Below, in pieces: positions 52,122-61,906 of a DNA stretch of 64,000 nt (position 1 is the first letter of the stretch; the number at the start of each line of letters is the position of its first letter). The notes beneath the pieces were generated by a model, which saw nothing but the letters and a program-made list of their open reading frames with translations, did not search any database and was not told where the DNA came from. Source of the stretch: Pseudomonadales bacterium (GTDB lineage Bacteria; Pseudomonadota; Gammaproteobacteria; Pseudomonadales; Pseudohongiellaceae); assembly GCA_024234365.1 (NCBI GenBank), contig JACKOK010000001.1, positions 620,001 to 684,000 on the forward strand. The letters run 5' to 3'. A program made the translations under genes and the position numbers.

Positions 52122-52246
52122 TCCCGTTCAGTCGTCGGGGCATCGAGGCCCTTGAAATGGCTGCCGATGCCCCGATATAGCCCTGCACAGGACCGGTTCC
52201 GCAAGAACACAATAATCACGCGCATCACTATCAAGAGAGTATTTGC

Positions 52247-52576
52247 ATGGATTTTTTCATCAGCGCTGCCTATGCCCAGGAAGCCACGCCGCAACAGAGC
52301 GTCACCTTCAATCTGATTTTCATCGGGGGCATGTTTGTCCTGTTCTATTTCATTCTCTGGCGTCCGCAATCCAAACGGGCGAAAGAGCATCGCGAGCTGG
52401 TTTCCTCCCTGACCAAGGGTGACGAAGTGCTGACCAGTGGTGGTCTGCTGGGCAAGGTGACTAAGGTCAGTGATGACTACGTCACCCTGCAGGTTGCAGA
52501 AGGCGTGGAACTGAGTCTGCAGAAGGCTTCCATTGCTGCCGCCCTGCCCAAAGGCACCATCAAGTCCATTCAGTAA
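52247..52576 (+). CDS. yajC: Preprotein translocase subunit YajC
   Basis: A small inner-membrane partner of SecDF-YidC, 109 residues. One transmembrane helix (FNLIFIGGMFVLFYFILWRPQ) is followed by the conserved cytosolic segment SLTKGDEVLTSGGLLGKVTKV. Clustered with secD and secF as in most gammaproteobacteria. Confidence 0.96.
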   Translation: MDFFISAAYAQEATPQQSVTFNLIFIGGMFVLFYFILWRPQSKRAKEHRELVSSLTKGDEVLTSGGLLGKVTKVSDDYVTLQVAEGVELSLQKASIAAALPKGTIKSIQ

Positions 52577-52624
52577 CAGCGCCGTACCGGCGCCGCTGGC
52601 GCCGCCGACTAAGAGTTAAGACCG

Positions 52625-54475
52625 ATGCTGAACAAGTACCCTCTCTGGAAAAACCTGCTGATTGTTTTCGTTGTCCTGTTGGCCGCGGTGTATTCCGCGC
52701 CCAATCTCTACCCGGACGACCCCGCAGTACAGGTCAGTCACGAGAGTCAGGATATCAATGAGTTTGAGCTCGGTACCATTACCGATGCCCTGCGCGCTGC
52801 GGATGTTGATTATTTTGGCGACACCCTCGAGGGTCGTTCGGCCCTGGTGCGTTTCCACAATCTGGAAGACCAGCTGCGCGGCAAGACCGTTATCGAGCAG
52901 ACTCTGGGCGCTGGCTATTTCACTGCCCTGAATCTGGCGCCTACCACGCCGGGCTGGCTGCAGGCCATCAACGCCGGCAAGATGAGCCTGGGGCTCGATC
53001 TGCAGGGTGGGGTGCACTTTCTCATGGAAGTGGACATGGATGCCGCGCTGCAGCGTCGCATGGAAAACAATGTCAGCACTATCCGCCAGCTGCTGCGCAG
53101 CGAACGCATCCGCTCCCGTGCCTTGAGTCTGGAGAGTGCCAATCTGATCGTCGCACGTTTCGATGATGAGTCCGCCCGTTCCCAGGCCCGTGCCCTTGTT
53201 CGCGACAATTTTGCCGATCTGCAGCCGGTCAACCGTGAGCAGGATGGCAGTTATATTCTCGAACTGAGCCTGTCCGAGGCCGATATCCTGCAACTGCAGC
53301 GTGATACCATCGCGGCCAACAAAACCACCATCCTCAACCGGGTGGATTCACTCGGCGTGGCCGAGCCCGTGGTGCAGCAGCAAGGGGCCAGCCGTATCGT
53401 GGTGGAGCTTCCCGGGGTGCAGGACACCGCTCAGGCCAAACGCATCCTGCAGCGTATTGCCACCCTGCAATTCCATCTGGAGGCGCAGCCAGGCTCCCCA
53501 TCCACCTCCTATACCACCTATGAATACCAGGGCCAGCTGATTGACGTGAGCAATGACGTCATTCTGCAGGGTGATCGCGTGAGCAATGTGCGTTCCGCAC
53601 TGGATCAGCAGGGTCTGCCCCAGGTGGTGATCAATCTGGATGCACAGGGCGGTGAACAGTTCAGTCGTGTTACCCGTGACAATATCGGCAAGCTGATGGA
53701 CATCGTGCTGAGCGAAACCAAGACCCGCAGCACCTTTGAGCCAGGTGACAACGGCGAGATGGTCGAGCACCAGGAAACCTATGAAGAGAAGCGGCTGATC
53801 AGCCACGCGGTGATCCGCGCCGCGCTGGGGCGTGAATTTGTGATTACGGGTCTGAGCACTACGGAGGCAAACGAGCTGTCCCTGCTGATCCGTTCCGGTG
53901 CGCTGGCCGCACCCATGTACTTCGTGGAAGAGCGTACGCTGGGCCCCAGCCTCGGCGCCGAGAATATCAAGCAGGGCACGCAGGCGGTCTACCTCGGCTT
54001 CGGTCTGGTGCTGATCTTCATGGTGTTCTACTACCGTCTGTTCGGCCTGCTGGCGAATATCGCGCTGGCGGTGAATGTGTTGCTGCTGATCGCCATCATG
54101 TCCATCATCTCGGCAACGCTGACCCTGCCGGGCATCTTCGGTATCGTGCTGATCGTGGGGATGGCGGTGGACGCCAACGTGCTGATTTTCACGCGGATAC
54201 GCGAGGAGCTGTCCAACGGGCTCTCGCCCCAGGGGGCGATCAAGGCGGGTTTTGACAATGCCTTCAGCACGATTGTGGACGCCAACCTGACCACGCTGCT
54301 GGTCGGTATCGTGCTGTTCTCCATCGGCACAGGCCCCGTCAAGGGCTTTGCCGTGACCCTGATGATCGGCATCGCGACCTCGATGTTTACCGCGATTCTG
54401 GTGACTCGTGCCCTGGTGAACCTGGTGTACGGCGGTCGCAACGTCAAGGAACTTTCAATCGGCAAATTTGCGTGA
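52625..54475 (+). CDS. secD: Protein translocase subunit SecD
   Basis: An RND-type subunit that uses the proton motive force to help pull proteins through SecYEG. 616 residues. TM1 at the N-terminus is followed by the periplasmic P1 domain with LGLDLQGGVHFLMEVD. A cluster of five more membrane helices follows from about residue 450 (VYLGFGLVLIFMVFYY, FGIVLIVGMAVDANVLIFTRIREEL). The VGMAVDANVLIF motif carries the conserved Asp needed for proton flow. Confidence 0.97.
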   Translation: MLNKYPLWKNLLIVFVVLLAAVYSAPNLYPDDPAVQVSHESQDINEFELGTITDALRAADVDYFGDTLEGRSALVRFHNLEDQLRGKTVIEQTLGAGYFTALNLAPTTPGWLQAINAGKMSLGLDLQGGVHFLMEVDMDAALQRRMENNVSTIRQLLRSERIRSRALSLESANLIVARFDDESARSQARALVRDNFADLQPVNREQDGSYILELSLSEADILQLQRDTIAANKTTILNRVDSLGVAEPVVQQQGASRIVVELPGVQDTAQAKRILQRIATLQFHLEAQPGSPSTSYTTYEYQGQLIDVSNDVILQGDRVSNVRSALDQQGLPQVVINLDAQGGEQFSRVTRDNIGKLMDIVLSETKTRSTFEPGDNGEMVEHQETYEEKRLISHAVIRAALGREFVITGLSTTEANELSLLIRSGALAAPMYFVEERTLGPSLGAENIKQGTQAVYLGFGLVLIFMVFYYRLFGLLANIALAVNVLLLIAIMSIISATLTLPGIFGIVLIVGMAVDANVLIFTRIREELSNGLSPQGAIKAGFDNAFSTIVDANLTTLLVGIVLFSIGTGPVKGFAVTLMIGIATSMFTAILVTRALVNLVYGGRNVKELSIGKFA

Positions 54476-54531
54476 CAGTAATAACGCCGCGGCGGTGACT
54501 TCGGGTCATCCGGCCGGGCTGGGAAGAGGGA

Positions 54532-55482
54532 ATGGCCATCTTGGGTAAACAGATTGATTTCATGAAGCATGCGAAGCTCTTTGGCTTCGTTTCGATTACG
54601 GCCGTGCTGATTTCCATTGGCTCCCTGGTCTTCAACTCCCTGCAGTTCGGGCTGGACTTTACGGCGGGAACGCTGGTGGAAGTGGGGTACTCGCAACCGG
54701 TAGCCATCAGCGAGGTGAGCGAAAAACTGCGGGCGGGCGGGTATGAAGATGCCCAGGCGGTGGCTTTCGGCTCCGATCAGGACGTGCTCATCCGTCTGCC
54801 GGTGGACGACAGCGTCACCGAAGAGGAAATGGCGGGCACCCTGGTGTCCCTCGGCAACGATATCCTGGCCGCCCTGAGTCAGGGCAGCAGCGCCCAGTTG
54901 ACCCTGAACCGGCTCGAATTCGTCGGCCCCCGCGTGGGCGAGGAACTGGCAGAGAGTGGTGGCATGGGCCTGCTGGTGGCACTGGGGATCGTGATGATCT
55001 ATGTGGCCGTGCGCTTCCAGTCCAAGTTTGCCGTTGCGGCGGTGATCGCGCTGTTCCACGATGTCATCATCACCCTGGGTATCTTCTCGATCACGGGGAT
55101 GGAATTTGACCTGACGGTGCTCGCGGCGCTGCTGGCCATCATCGGTTACTCGATCAATGACACCATCGTGGTATTTGACCGCATCCGTGAAAATTTCCGT
55201 GTGATGCGCAAAGGCACGCCCTATGAGCTGATCAATCTGTCGCTGAGCCAGACCCTGAGCCGGACGATTATCACCGCCGGCACCACACAGCTGGTGGTAT
55301 GCGCCATGCTCTTCATGGGGGGGGAATCCATTCAGGGTTTTGCCACAGCACTGACGCTGGGTATCGTGATCGGAACCTACTCCTCGATCTACATTGCCTC
55401 CAGCCTGCTGCTCTATCTGAAGGTCACCAAGGAAGATCTCATGGTGCCGGTCAGGGAAGGAGCACAGGACTCCATGCCCTGA
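54532..55482 (+). CDS. secF: Protein translocase subunit SecF
   Basis: Partner of SecD, 316 residues, normal for the family. TM1 (LFGFVSITAVLISIGSLV) is followed by the periplasmic domain with LQFGLDFTAGTLVEV and by five helices carrying VLAALLAIIGYSINDTIVVFDRIRENFR, the SecF signature. It ends the tgt-yajC-secDF run; panP converges after 22 bases. Confidence 0.97.
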   Translation: MAILGKQIDFMKHAKLFGFVSITAVLISIGSLVFNSLQFGLDFTAGTLVEVGYSQPVAISEVSEKLRAGGYEDAQAVAFGSDQDVLIRLPVDDSVTEEEMAGTLVSLGNDILAALSQGSSAQLTLNRLEFVGPRVGEELAESGGMGLLVALGIVMIYVAVRFQSKFAVAAVIALFHDVIITLGIFSITGMEFDLTVLAALLAIIGYSINDTIVVFDRIRENFRVMRKGTPYELINLSLSQTLSRTIITAGTTQLVVCAMLFMGGESIQGFATALTLGIVIGTYSSIYIASSLLLYLKVTKEDLMVPVREGAQDSMP

Positions 55483-55504
55483 CAGGGTATCGAGCGCCTC
55501 TGTG

Positions 55505-57175
55505 TCAGGCCTGCTCTGTGTGGGCCTGATCGGCAGTGGCCGGAGTGCTGAGGAGCAGTTTGCGAATCTCCTCCTGTACGCTCGGGTCCCGGGCGATCTC
55601 CCGCTGCTCTTCCAGTATCTCGCGCAGAATATCCAATGTGGTCAAGGGGTTGGCCAGTACTACCCGCAGGACCACAATGGGCTGGCGTGCGTACTGCTCC
55701 GGCATCAGCTGGGTTCTGGACACGAAAGAGAGCCCACGGCCGCGTTGGATCTTCTGCATGATGCGGGTGAGGCGGTTCAACCCTTCGTTGATGCGTGAGC
55801 GTAAGTGGGCGTCCTTGCTGCGCAGCCCCGCCTGCAGTTCGGGGGGGGCGTAGCGATAGGTCAGAATATTCAGCTCCGGCGCACTGATCAGCTCGAAGTC
55901 CGGTGTTCCGCGAATCACCTCTGCAAAGGCTTTCGCTTTGGCAATCCCCTCGTCGATCAACAGCTCATAACCATTGCGGGCAATGATGTGCAGGCCCGCA
56001 TGTACCAGAATCGCCATGCCGGGACGGGAGCCTTCCACACTGTGGCTACCGAGATCCCGCGAGCCCTTGCGGATGATGTACTCGGCGTGATGCTCCACGC
56101 TGGCCAGGGTCTCCGGGCGTTTGAACAGGCAGATGCCTGCGCCCATGGGTACATACAACTGCTTGTGGGCGTCGATGGTAACGGAGTCGGCGCGTTCAAT
56201 CCCGGCCAGCAGATGGCGATGTTTGCGCGAAAACAGGGTAGGGCCACCCCAGGCGGAGTCCACATGGAAATGGATATGGCGGGTCTGGGCGATATCTGCC
56301 ATGGCGTTCAGGGGGTCTACGCTGCCTGTCTCGGAAGAGCCGGCGACACCGACAATGGCCATGACCTTGATGCCTTCGCGCTGCAGCTGATCGCAACGTG
56401 CCTCCAGCAGGTCGGTGCGGATGCGGTTGTGGGCATCGGTTTCGATGGCCACCAGGTTGCGCCGTCCGATGCCGAGAATATCGGCGGCCTTGCCCAGAGA
56501 GTAGTGGCCACGCTCGGAGACCAGCACGGCCAGTGCCCGATAGCCGGAATGCTGCAGGCCTGCGGCAAGCCCCTCCTGTGCCAGCCCGGCAAAGGACTCA
56601 CTGGCGGGGAACAGATTGTTGCGTGCCGCCCACAGGGCGGTGAGATTGGCAAGGGTGCCGCCCGAGCAGAAGCTGCCGAGTGCCTGGCGGGGCTCGTGCA
56701 TCCAGCGTTGATAGAACGGGGCATCCTGCCCGTAGATGAGCTGGTGCAGCATGCCGATGACCTGTCGTTCCAGCGGGGTGAATGCCTTGGAGGTTTCGAC
56801 CTTCACCAGGTTCTGGTTCAGAGCCGTCATGATGCGCGACAGTGGCAGCATGAAATAGGGCAGCGCCGAGGCCATGTGACCGACAAAGCTGGGGGAGGCA
56901 ATGTGCACGGATTGCGCGACGACCTTGTCCAGCAGGAATTCGATCTGCTCGGATACGAAGCTGGGGTCCTGCGGGATAAAGGGGTTGGAAAAATCCTGCT
57001 CGATCAGGGCCAGGTCGCGCTCCGAGGCCACGATATGTTCCTGCAGAAACCCGGAAAGGTTCTGGGAGATCGACTGGTCAATCTTTCCCAGTGTTGAATC
57101 GGGTGCCTCCGGCACCGTGAATATCCGGTAGAGGCTTTCCAGGCTGGCCTGCGCCAGCTTCTTGGTCTCAGTCAT
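55505..57175 (-). CDS. panP: PLP-dependent aspartate 1-decarboxylase PanP
   Basis: Converts L-aspartate to beta-alanine for pantothenate in bacteria without the pyruvoyl PanD. I take ATG 57175 (556 residues) because the family-specific N-terminal region begins shortly after it (LYRIFTVPEAPDSTLGKIDQ); the frame is open to 57247 upstream. The group II decarboxylase fold shows SPSFVGHMASALPYF, FCSGGTLANLTAL, HVDSAWGGP and the PLP lysine in TIDAHKQLYVPMGAG. The ends match my memory of the TIGR03799 family closely. A glutamate decarboxylase is the main alternative. Confidence 0.85.
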   Translation of the reverse strand: MTETKKLAQASLESLYRIFTVPEAPDSTLGKIDQSISQNLSGFLQEHIVASERDLALIEQDFSNPFIPQDPSFVSEQIEFLLDKVVAQSVHIASPSFVGHMASALPYFMLPLSRIMTALNQNLVKVETSKAFTPLERQVIGMLHQLIYGQDAPFYQRWMHEPRQALGSFCSGGTLANLTALWAARNNLFPASESFAGLAQEGLAAGLQHSGYRALAVLVSERGHYSLGKAADILGIGRRNLVAIETDAHNRIRTDLLEARCDQLQREGIKVMAIVGVAGSSETGSVDPLNAMADIAQTRHIHFHVDSAWGGPTLFSRKHRHLLAGIERADSVTIDAHKQLYVPMGAGICLFKRPETLASVEHHAEYIIRKGSRDLGSHSVEGSRPGMAILVHAGLHIIARNGYELLIDEGIAKAKAFAEVIRGTPDFELISAPELNILTYRYAPPELQAGLRSKDAHLRSRINEGLNRLTRIMQKIQRGRGLSFVSRTQLMPEQYARQPIVVLRVVLANPLTTLDILREILEEQREIARDPSVQEEIRKLLLSTPATADQAHTEQA

Positions 57176-57368
57176 TGTGTCGCGCATCCGGGCAAGGGGG
57201 TCGCAGTATAGAGCAATTGTCCGGGCAGTGAAATCGGCCCCTGCCACACACGGTTTTGTGCTTTGACAAACGTCCGGCCTCCATTAGTATAGGCTCCGAA
57301 CCGCCGCAATTTATTGTCGCTGGCAGGGGGTGCCCACCCCTTGTCGCACACATGAGGAAACCCATTCA

Positions 57369-59609
57369 GTGCCTTGTTCAACCCTGCGCCGAACCCTTTG
57401 CCTGCTTTTGCTGAGCCTCTTCAGCCTTGGCGCATTGGCCCAGGATCTTCCCCGGCCTGCCGCGCTGGAGCCCGCCATCCGTTTCTGGACCCGGGTATAC
57501 ACCGAGGTGGACACGGACAGCGGCTTTCTGCATGACGCCAACAACCTGGCCATTGTCTATCAGCGCGTGGACTATGACCGGCCCGAGATCGAGCGGCAAC
57601 GAACCCGCATCCAGGATGCCCTGAAAGCCCTGGGCAGTGGCAAACGGGATGGCCTGAACTACCTGGAACAGCAAGTCCTCGACCTGTGGCCGGCAGATGT
57701 CAGTAACGAGACCCTGCGGACCGCCGCCAATAATGTGCGTTTCCAGCTGGGGCAGTCCGACCGCTTTGTGGAGGGGCTGATCCGCTCCGGTGCCTACCGT
57801 GAACATATCGAAAGCGTGATCCGTGGCAAGCATCTGCCCATCGAGCTGGCCGCGCTGCCCCATGTTGAATCTTCCTTCCACCCCGGCGCCTATTCCAGCG
57901 TCGCGGCTGCCGGCATGTGGCAGTTCATGCGCGCCACCGGGCAGCGCTTCATGCGCATCGACCATATCGTCGATGAGCGTATGGACCCTTACACCGCTAC
58001 CTATGCCGCCATGAGCCTGCTGGAGTACAACTATCGTATTCTCGGTACCTGGCCGCTGGCGCTGACCGCCTACAACCATGGCACCGGCGGCATGAGCCGT
58101 GCGGTGCGTGAGACCGGCAGTGACCGTATCGAAGACATCATTGCCAATTACAAGGGGCCGAGTTTCGGTTTTGCCTCGCGTAATTTCTATCCGCAATTCC
58201 TCGCCGTGCTCGATGTCGAGCGCCAGGCGCAGACCCTGTTCGGGGTGCTGCAACTCGACCCCAGCCCGCAGTATGTGGAGTTTGAACTGGACGCGTTTGT
58301 CGAGGCACAGACCCTGGCCGATGCCCTGGGCGTGACGCTGGAGCATCTGCAATTCGACAATCCGGCGCTGCGCCCGATTGTCTGGGAGGGGGGCAAACGC
58401 ATTCCCAAGGGCTTCGTCGTCAAGGTGCAGAAAAGTCAGTTGCACGGGGCTGTCGAGACCCTGCTGGCCGCGATCCCGGGCAGCGAGCGCTACCCGATTC
58501 AGACGCCGGACATCGCCTATGTGGTGCAGAAGGGGGACAGCCTTTCCGCCATTGCCCGCCGCTTCAAGACCTCGGTGGCACAGCTGGCCTCCCTGAACCA
58601 GATCCGCGATGCCGGGCGCATCTCGATCGGTCAGCGCCTGCTGCTGCCCCAGGATACGGCGGCAACGACAGGGCAGAGCTCTGCCCAGATTGCGGCAGCA
58701 GCTCGCGGCTATGTGGCTCCCTTGCCGAGTGCGGCGCCGGGCAAGGCGGATTCCTATACGGTACGCCGGGGGGATACCCTATCCCGCATCGCCAACCGTT
58801 TCGGGATGAGTGAGCGCAGCCTGCTGCAGGCCAATAATATCGATCACCCCGACCGGATCTACCCCGGGCAGACGCTGAGTCTGAACGCTCCCACGACAGA
58901 GCCTGCGCAGCCGGTGGTCTACGTGGAGCCCGAATCGAGCGCAGCGCCCGAACCGCTTGTTGCCATCGAGCCCGAACCGGCCCCGGAACAGCCGCAGGCG
59001 GAGCTGGCGCTGCTGGAGGAGCTGCCGCCGCCGGGCGAGCAGAGCGAAGGCCTGGAATTGGCGGATGGCATCAGCGAGGAAGAAGCCTTTGCCGTTGCAC
59101 TGGAGGATGCCGGTACGCTGGAAGAGCAGAATGCCGAGGCCCTGGCCGACCTGGCGGCGGATCCATCGGATTACAGCGTGGCAGCAGACAGCAGCATCGA
59201 GATTCAGGCCTCCGAGACCCTGGGGCATTATGCCGAGTGGCTGGAGCTGAGCAGTGCCGATCTGCGCCGTCTGAACAATATGCGCAGCTCCGCACCCGTT
59301 GTGCTGGGCAAACGGTTGACGCTGGATTTTTCAAAGGTGAGTGTCGCCCAGTTCGAGCTGCGGCGGCGTCAGTTTCATCAGCAGGAACAGCAGGAATTCT
59401 TCCGTCAGTACCGTATTCAGAACGTGGACGAATACAAGGTACTGGCCAACGACAATATCGCCAATCTTGCCCGTCGCAAATACGCCGTCCCCATGTGGCT
59501 GCTGCGCCAATACAACCCGGACCTGAATTTCCGTCAGGTCCAGATCGGACAGACCGTGGTGTTTCCGGTGGTGGAGCCGGTGCAGCCGGAAGGCAACCCC
59601 GGCGTCTGA
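57369..59609 (+). CDS. mltD: MltD-like membrane-bound lytic transglycosylase with LysM repeats
   Basis: Cuts the glycan strand of peptidoglycan with 1,6-anhydro ring formation. I start it at GTG 57369 (GAGGAAA upstream), giving 746 residues with a signal ending near LGALAQD; 57330 is less likely. The SLT domain (about 120-260) has the catalytic Glu in PHVESSFHPGAYS and the AAGMWQFM and LTAYNHGTGG motifs. Four LysM-like units follow at about 380-425, 460-505, 610-655 and 688-735; the third is degenerate. A long acidic Pro/Glu-rich linker lies between units 2 and 3. E. coli MltD has two LysM units, so this is an extended form. Confidence 0.9.
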   Translation: MPCSTLRRTLCLLLLSLFSLGALAQDLPRPAALEPAIRFWTRVYTEVDTDSGFLHDANNLAIVYQRVDYDRPEIERQRTRIQDALKALGSGKRDGLNYLEQQVLDLWPADVSNETLRTAANNVRFQLGQSDRFVEGLIRSGAYREHIESVIRGKHLPIELAALPHVESSFHPGAYSSVAAAGMWQFMRATGQRFMRIDHIVDERMDPYTATYAAMSLLEYNYRILGTWPLALTAYNHGTGGMSRAVRETGSDRIEDIIANYKGPSFGFASRNFYPQFLAVLDVERQAQTLFGVLQLDPSPQYVEFELDAFVEAQTLADALGVTLEHLQFDNPALRPIVWEGGKRIPKGFVVKVQKSQLHGAVETLLAAIPGSERYPIQTPDIAYVVQKGDSLSAIARRFKTSVAQLASLNQIRDAGRISIGQRLLLPQDTAATTGQSSAQIAAAARGYVAPLPSAAPGKADSYTVRRGDTLSRIANRFGMSERSLLQANNIDHPDRIYPGQTLSLNAPTTEPAQPVVYVEPESSAAPEPLVAIEPEPAPEQPQAELALLEELPPPGEQSEGLELADGISEEEAFAVALEDAGTLEEQNAEALADLAADPSDYSVAADSSIEIQASETLGHYAEWLELSSADLRRLNNMRSSAPVVLGKRLTLDFSKVSVAQFELRRRQFHQQEQQEFFRQYRIQNVDEYKVLANDNIANLARRKYAVPMWLLRQYNPDLNFRQVQIGQTVVFPVVEPVQPEGNPGV

Positions 59610-60668
59610 TTATTCCTCTATGCCGGCAATCGCGTCGGACAGCAGGCTGACGCCCAGCGCGTATTTGAAGGACGGGTTGTAACGCAGCAGAGAGCAGAAG
59701 TTGCGGTAGACCAGATAGCCCTTGTCATCCCCCTCGTCTCCGATAATCAGTGCCGCCGCCAGTGGACGGGTGGGCAGATCGCTGCCATCGGCCTTGCGTA
59801 CGCCCAACTCCTGCCAGTCGCTCAGTTCCCGCCACACGCCCATGCTGGTGTAGCGGCGGCAGGTGGCATCGGGAGACAGGCCGGTATTCTGCGGGGCCGG
59901 CAGGGACTGTTCGCCACCCGGGGGCAGGCTGACCACGCGACCCCAGGTCTGGTCGTCCTTCCAGCCGGTGGATTTCAGATAATTGGCAACAGAGCCGATC
60001 ACATCCGGCCCCATCTGCCACAGATCGCGGCGGCCATCGCCGTCCTCGTCCACGGCCAGGCGCAGGTAGCTGCCGGGCATGAACTGGGGCGCCCCGATGG
60101 CGCCGGCCCAGGAGCTCTTCATTTCATCGGCGGTGGCATAGCCCTTGTCCACGATCTCGAAGGCGGCGAACAGTTCGTTGCGGAACTGGTCTCCGCGGCG
60201 GGCATCGAAGGCCAGTGTGGCGATGACATTGAACAGCGGTTCCGTGATCGGGAAGGTGCCGTAATTGCTTTCCATGCCGACGATGGCGGCCACGAAACGG
60301 GCTTGCACGCCGTGCGCGCTGGCGGCGGCATTGATCATATCGCCATCTCTGTCGAACAGTTCCTGCCCCATCTGGATGCGGCGCTCACTGACCCGCTCCA
60401 GGTAGTTGGCATAGGTCTGTACAAATTCCGCCTGGTTGCGGTCCGCCTGAATCACACGGCGCTGCTGTTCGATGGTGGGCAGAATGGCATCGAGTGTCTC
60501 GGCCCGGATGCCACGCTCCAGCGCATCCGCACGGAATTCGCCCAGCCAGGTCTGAAAGGCGGCATTGTTGTCGGCGTCGGTGACGGCATCGGGGGTGTCT
60601 TCCTGGGCGGATACCATGGCGGCGGCCAGGGTGCTCAGGGCAAACAGGGTACTGCGAATCGCTTTCAT
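59610..60668 (-). CDS. MltB-like lytic murein transglycosylase
   Basis: A peptidoglycan lytic transglycosylase of family SLT2/MltB, 352 residues, with an N-terminal signal peptide (FALSTLAAAMVSAQ) but no lipobox. The catalytic Glu is in GMESNYGTFPI. Conserved SWAGAIGAPQFMPGSYLRLAVDEDGDGRRD (with the usual D-x-D-G-D-G-x-x-D calcium-type loop) and GSVANYLKSTGW follow. It ends exactly against the MltD gene with no base between the two stop codons. Confidence 0.92.
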   Translation of the reverse strand: MKAIRSTLFALSTLAAAMVSAQEDTPDAVTDADNNAAFQTWLGEFRADALERGIRAETLDAILPTIEQQRRVIQADRNQAEFVQTYANYLERVSERRIQMGQELFDRDGDMINAAASAHGVQARFVAAIVGMESNYGTFPITEPLFNVIATLAFDARRGDQFRNELFAAFEIVDKGYATADEMKSSWAGAIGAPQFMPGSYLRLAVDEDGDGRRDLWQMGPDVIGSVANYLKSTGWKDDQTWGRVVSLPPGGEQSLPAPQNTGLSPDATCRRYTSMGVWRELSDWQELGVRKADGSDLPTRPLAAALIIGDEGDDKGYLVYRNFCSLLRYNPSFKYALGVSLLSDAIAGIEE

Positions 60669-60768
60669 GTCAGCTCCGTTGTGACCCGCGGGGCGGGTTC
60701 CTGCAGGGATTCTGGCGAGACTTTAGCCTCGATGCCAAGGGCAGTACAAGGACTTTTTCCCCGTGTCA

Positions 60769-61893
60769 TCACGCCCGGGTCGCCAGGGTTTGGGCGATGA
60801 GCGCGCGATAGCGGGGCCGTAGCTCCTGCTGGCTGAAATGCTGGGCATCGACTCTCGGCAAGGGGGTGCCTGCGGCCTTGTCCCGTGCCCATTGCCGCAG
60901 GCGTTGAACCGCGGCGTCTGCCTGTTCCTGCAACAGACCGCTGCCGCGATACAGGCAGGGCTGTGGCAGATATTCGGGGTAGACCAGCCGCGCCGGTGCC
61001 AGCGGGGTGCAGCCGAGTGCAGTTGCCTCCAGCAGGGACAGCCCCTGGAAGTCGTGTTCTGCGGTGCTCAGTGCCACATCGGCAGTGCGCAGCAGCTGTA
61101 GATAGTTCTCGCGGGAATCGACATAGCCGATATGTCCGGCGCAGCCCCTCTCCTGCAGCAGATTCTGCAGCGTGATGAGCGGCGCCGGAATTTCGCGGAA
61201 ACGCTGGCCCAGCAGATGCAGACGGAATGTGCAATCCTGTGCGAGCAGACCCTGCACAATGGCCAACAGCAGGGCCGGGCCCTTGTCGTACTCCCAGCGG
61301 TGGTTCCACACAATCTCCAGGGGTTTGCCCGGTGTGCTCTCTGGTGTGCGTGGGGCGAACAGGCTGTCTTCAACAGGCACGGGCAGTACCTCTGCGCTGG
61401 CAAACCGTTGTATCAGGCCCGGCGGAACATGATCGGGCAGCCGCCGGAGCAGGGCCTCGGCTCCGGCGACAAAGCTGTCGCGGTTGTAGCGGCTGTTGAA
61501 GACCACCTGGTCCGCACACAGGGCCGTGTACAGGCTCAGTATCTGTGCCTCGACGGGATTGGTGCGCCTGGCTGCCGGGTCCGGGTTGTCGGGGTAGGCA
61601 AACTGGTTTTCGTGGAAATACACGAGGGTGGGAATCTGGCCGAGCACGGGGACGAAACCGCGCAGGGCGGACAGATCCGTCATCGAGGTGCAGAGCAGCA
61701 AGTCGTGGTTGTCAGTCAGAGTTGCGCGGTGATTAAATGCCCACGTCAAGCTGTTGCCGCGCACACGCCAGGGGAAGTAGCGTGCCGGCAATGTCAGTTC
61801 GGTCCAGTCAATATCCGCAAACATGGCCTTCAGATTGCTGCGCCAGTAGCGATGGCTCTGCGCATCATAGGCCGACAACAGCAAGGCTTTCAT
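60769..61893 (-). CDS. QTMAN-family glycosyltransferase (DUF3524 plus GT4)
   Basis: A protein of 374 residues. The N-terminal DUF3524 domain (about 1-170) has LLSAYDAQSHRYWRSNL, YFPWRVRGNSLTWAF and FHENQFAYP. The C-terminal GT4-type domain carries WNHRWEYDKGP and the nucleotide-sugar E-x(7)-E region AEHDFQGLSLLEATALGC. Animal homologues (GTDC1/QTMAN) attach mannose to queuosine in tRNA-Asp. Whether this bacterial protein modifies queuosine tRNA is inference, helped by tgt being nearby. It is divergent from the acyl-CoA synthetase gene with 13 bases between starts. Confidence 0.8.
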   Translation of the reverse strand: MKALLLSAYDAQSHRYWRSNLKAMFADIDWTELTLPARYFPWRVRGNSLTWAFNHRATLTDNHDLLLCTSMTDLSALRGFVPVLGQIPTLVYFHENQFAYPDNPDPAARRTNPVEAQILSLYTALCADQVVFNSRYNRDSFVAGAEALLRRLPDHVPPGLIQRFASAEVLPVPVEDSLFAPRTPESTPGKPLEIVWNHRWEYDKGPALLLAIVQGLLAQDCTFRLHLLGQRFREIPAPLITLQNLLQERGCAGHIGYVDSRENYLQLLRTADVALSTAEHDFQGLSLLEATALGCTPLAPARLVYPEYLPQPCLYRGSGLLQEQADAAVQRLRQWARDKAAGTPLPRVDAQHFSQQELRPRYRALIAQTLATRA

Positions 61894-61906
61894 AACGAGA
61901 ACAACA

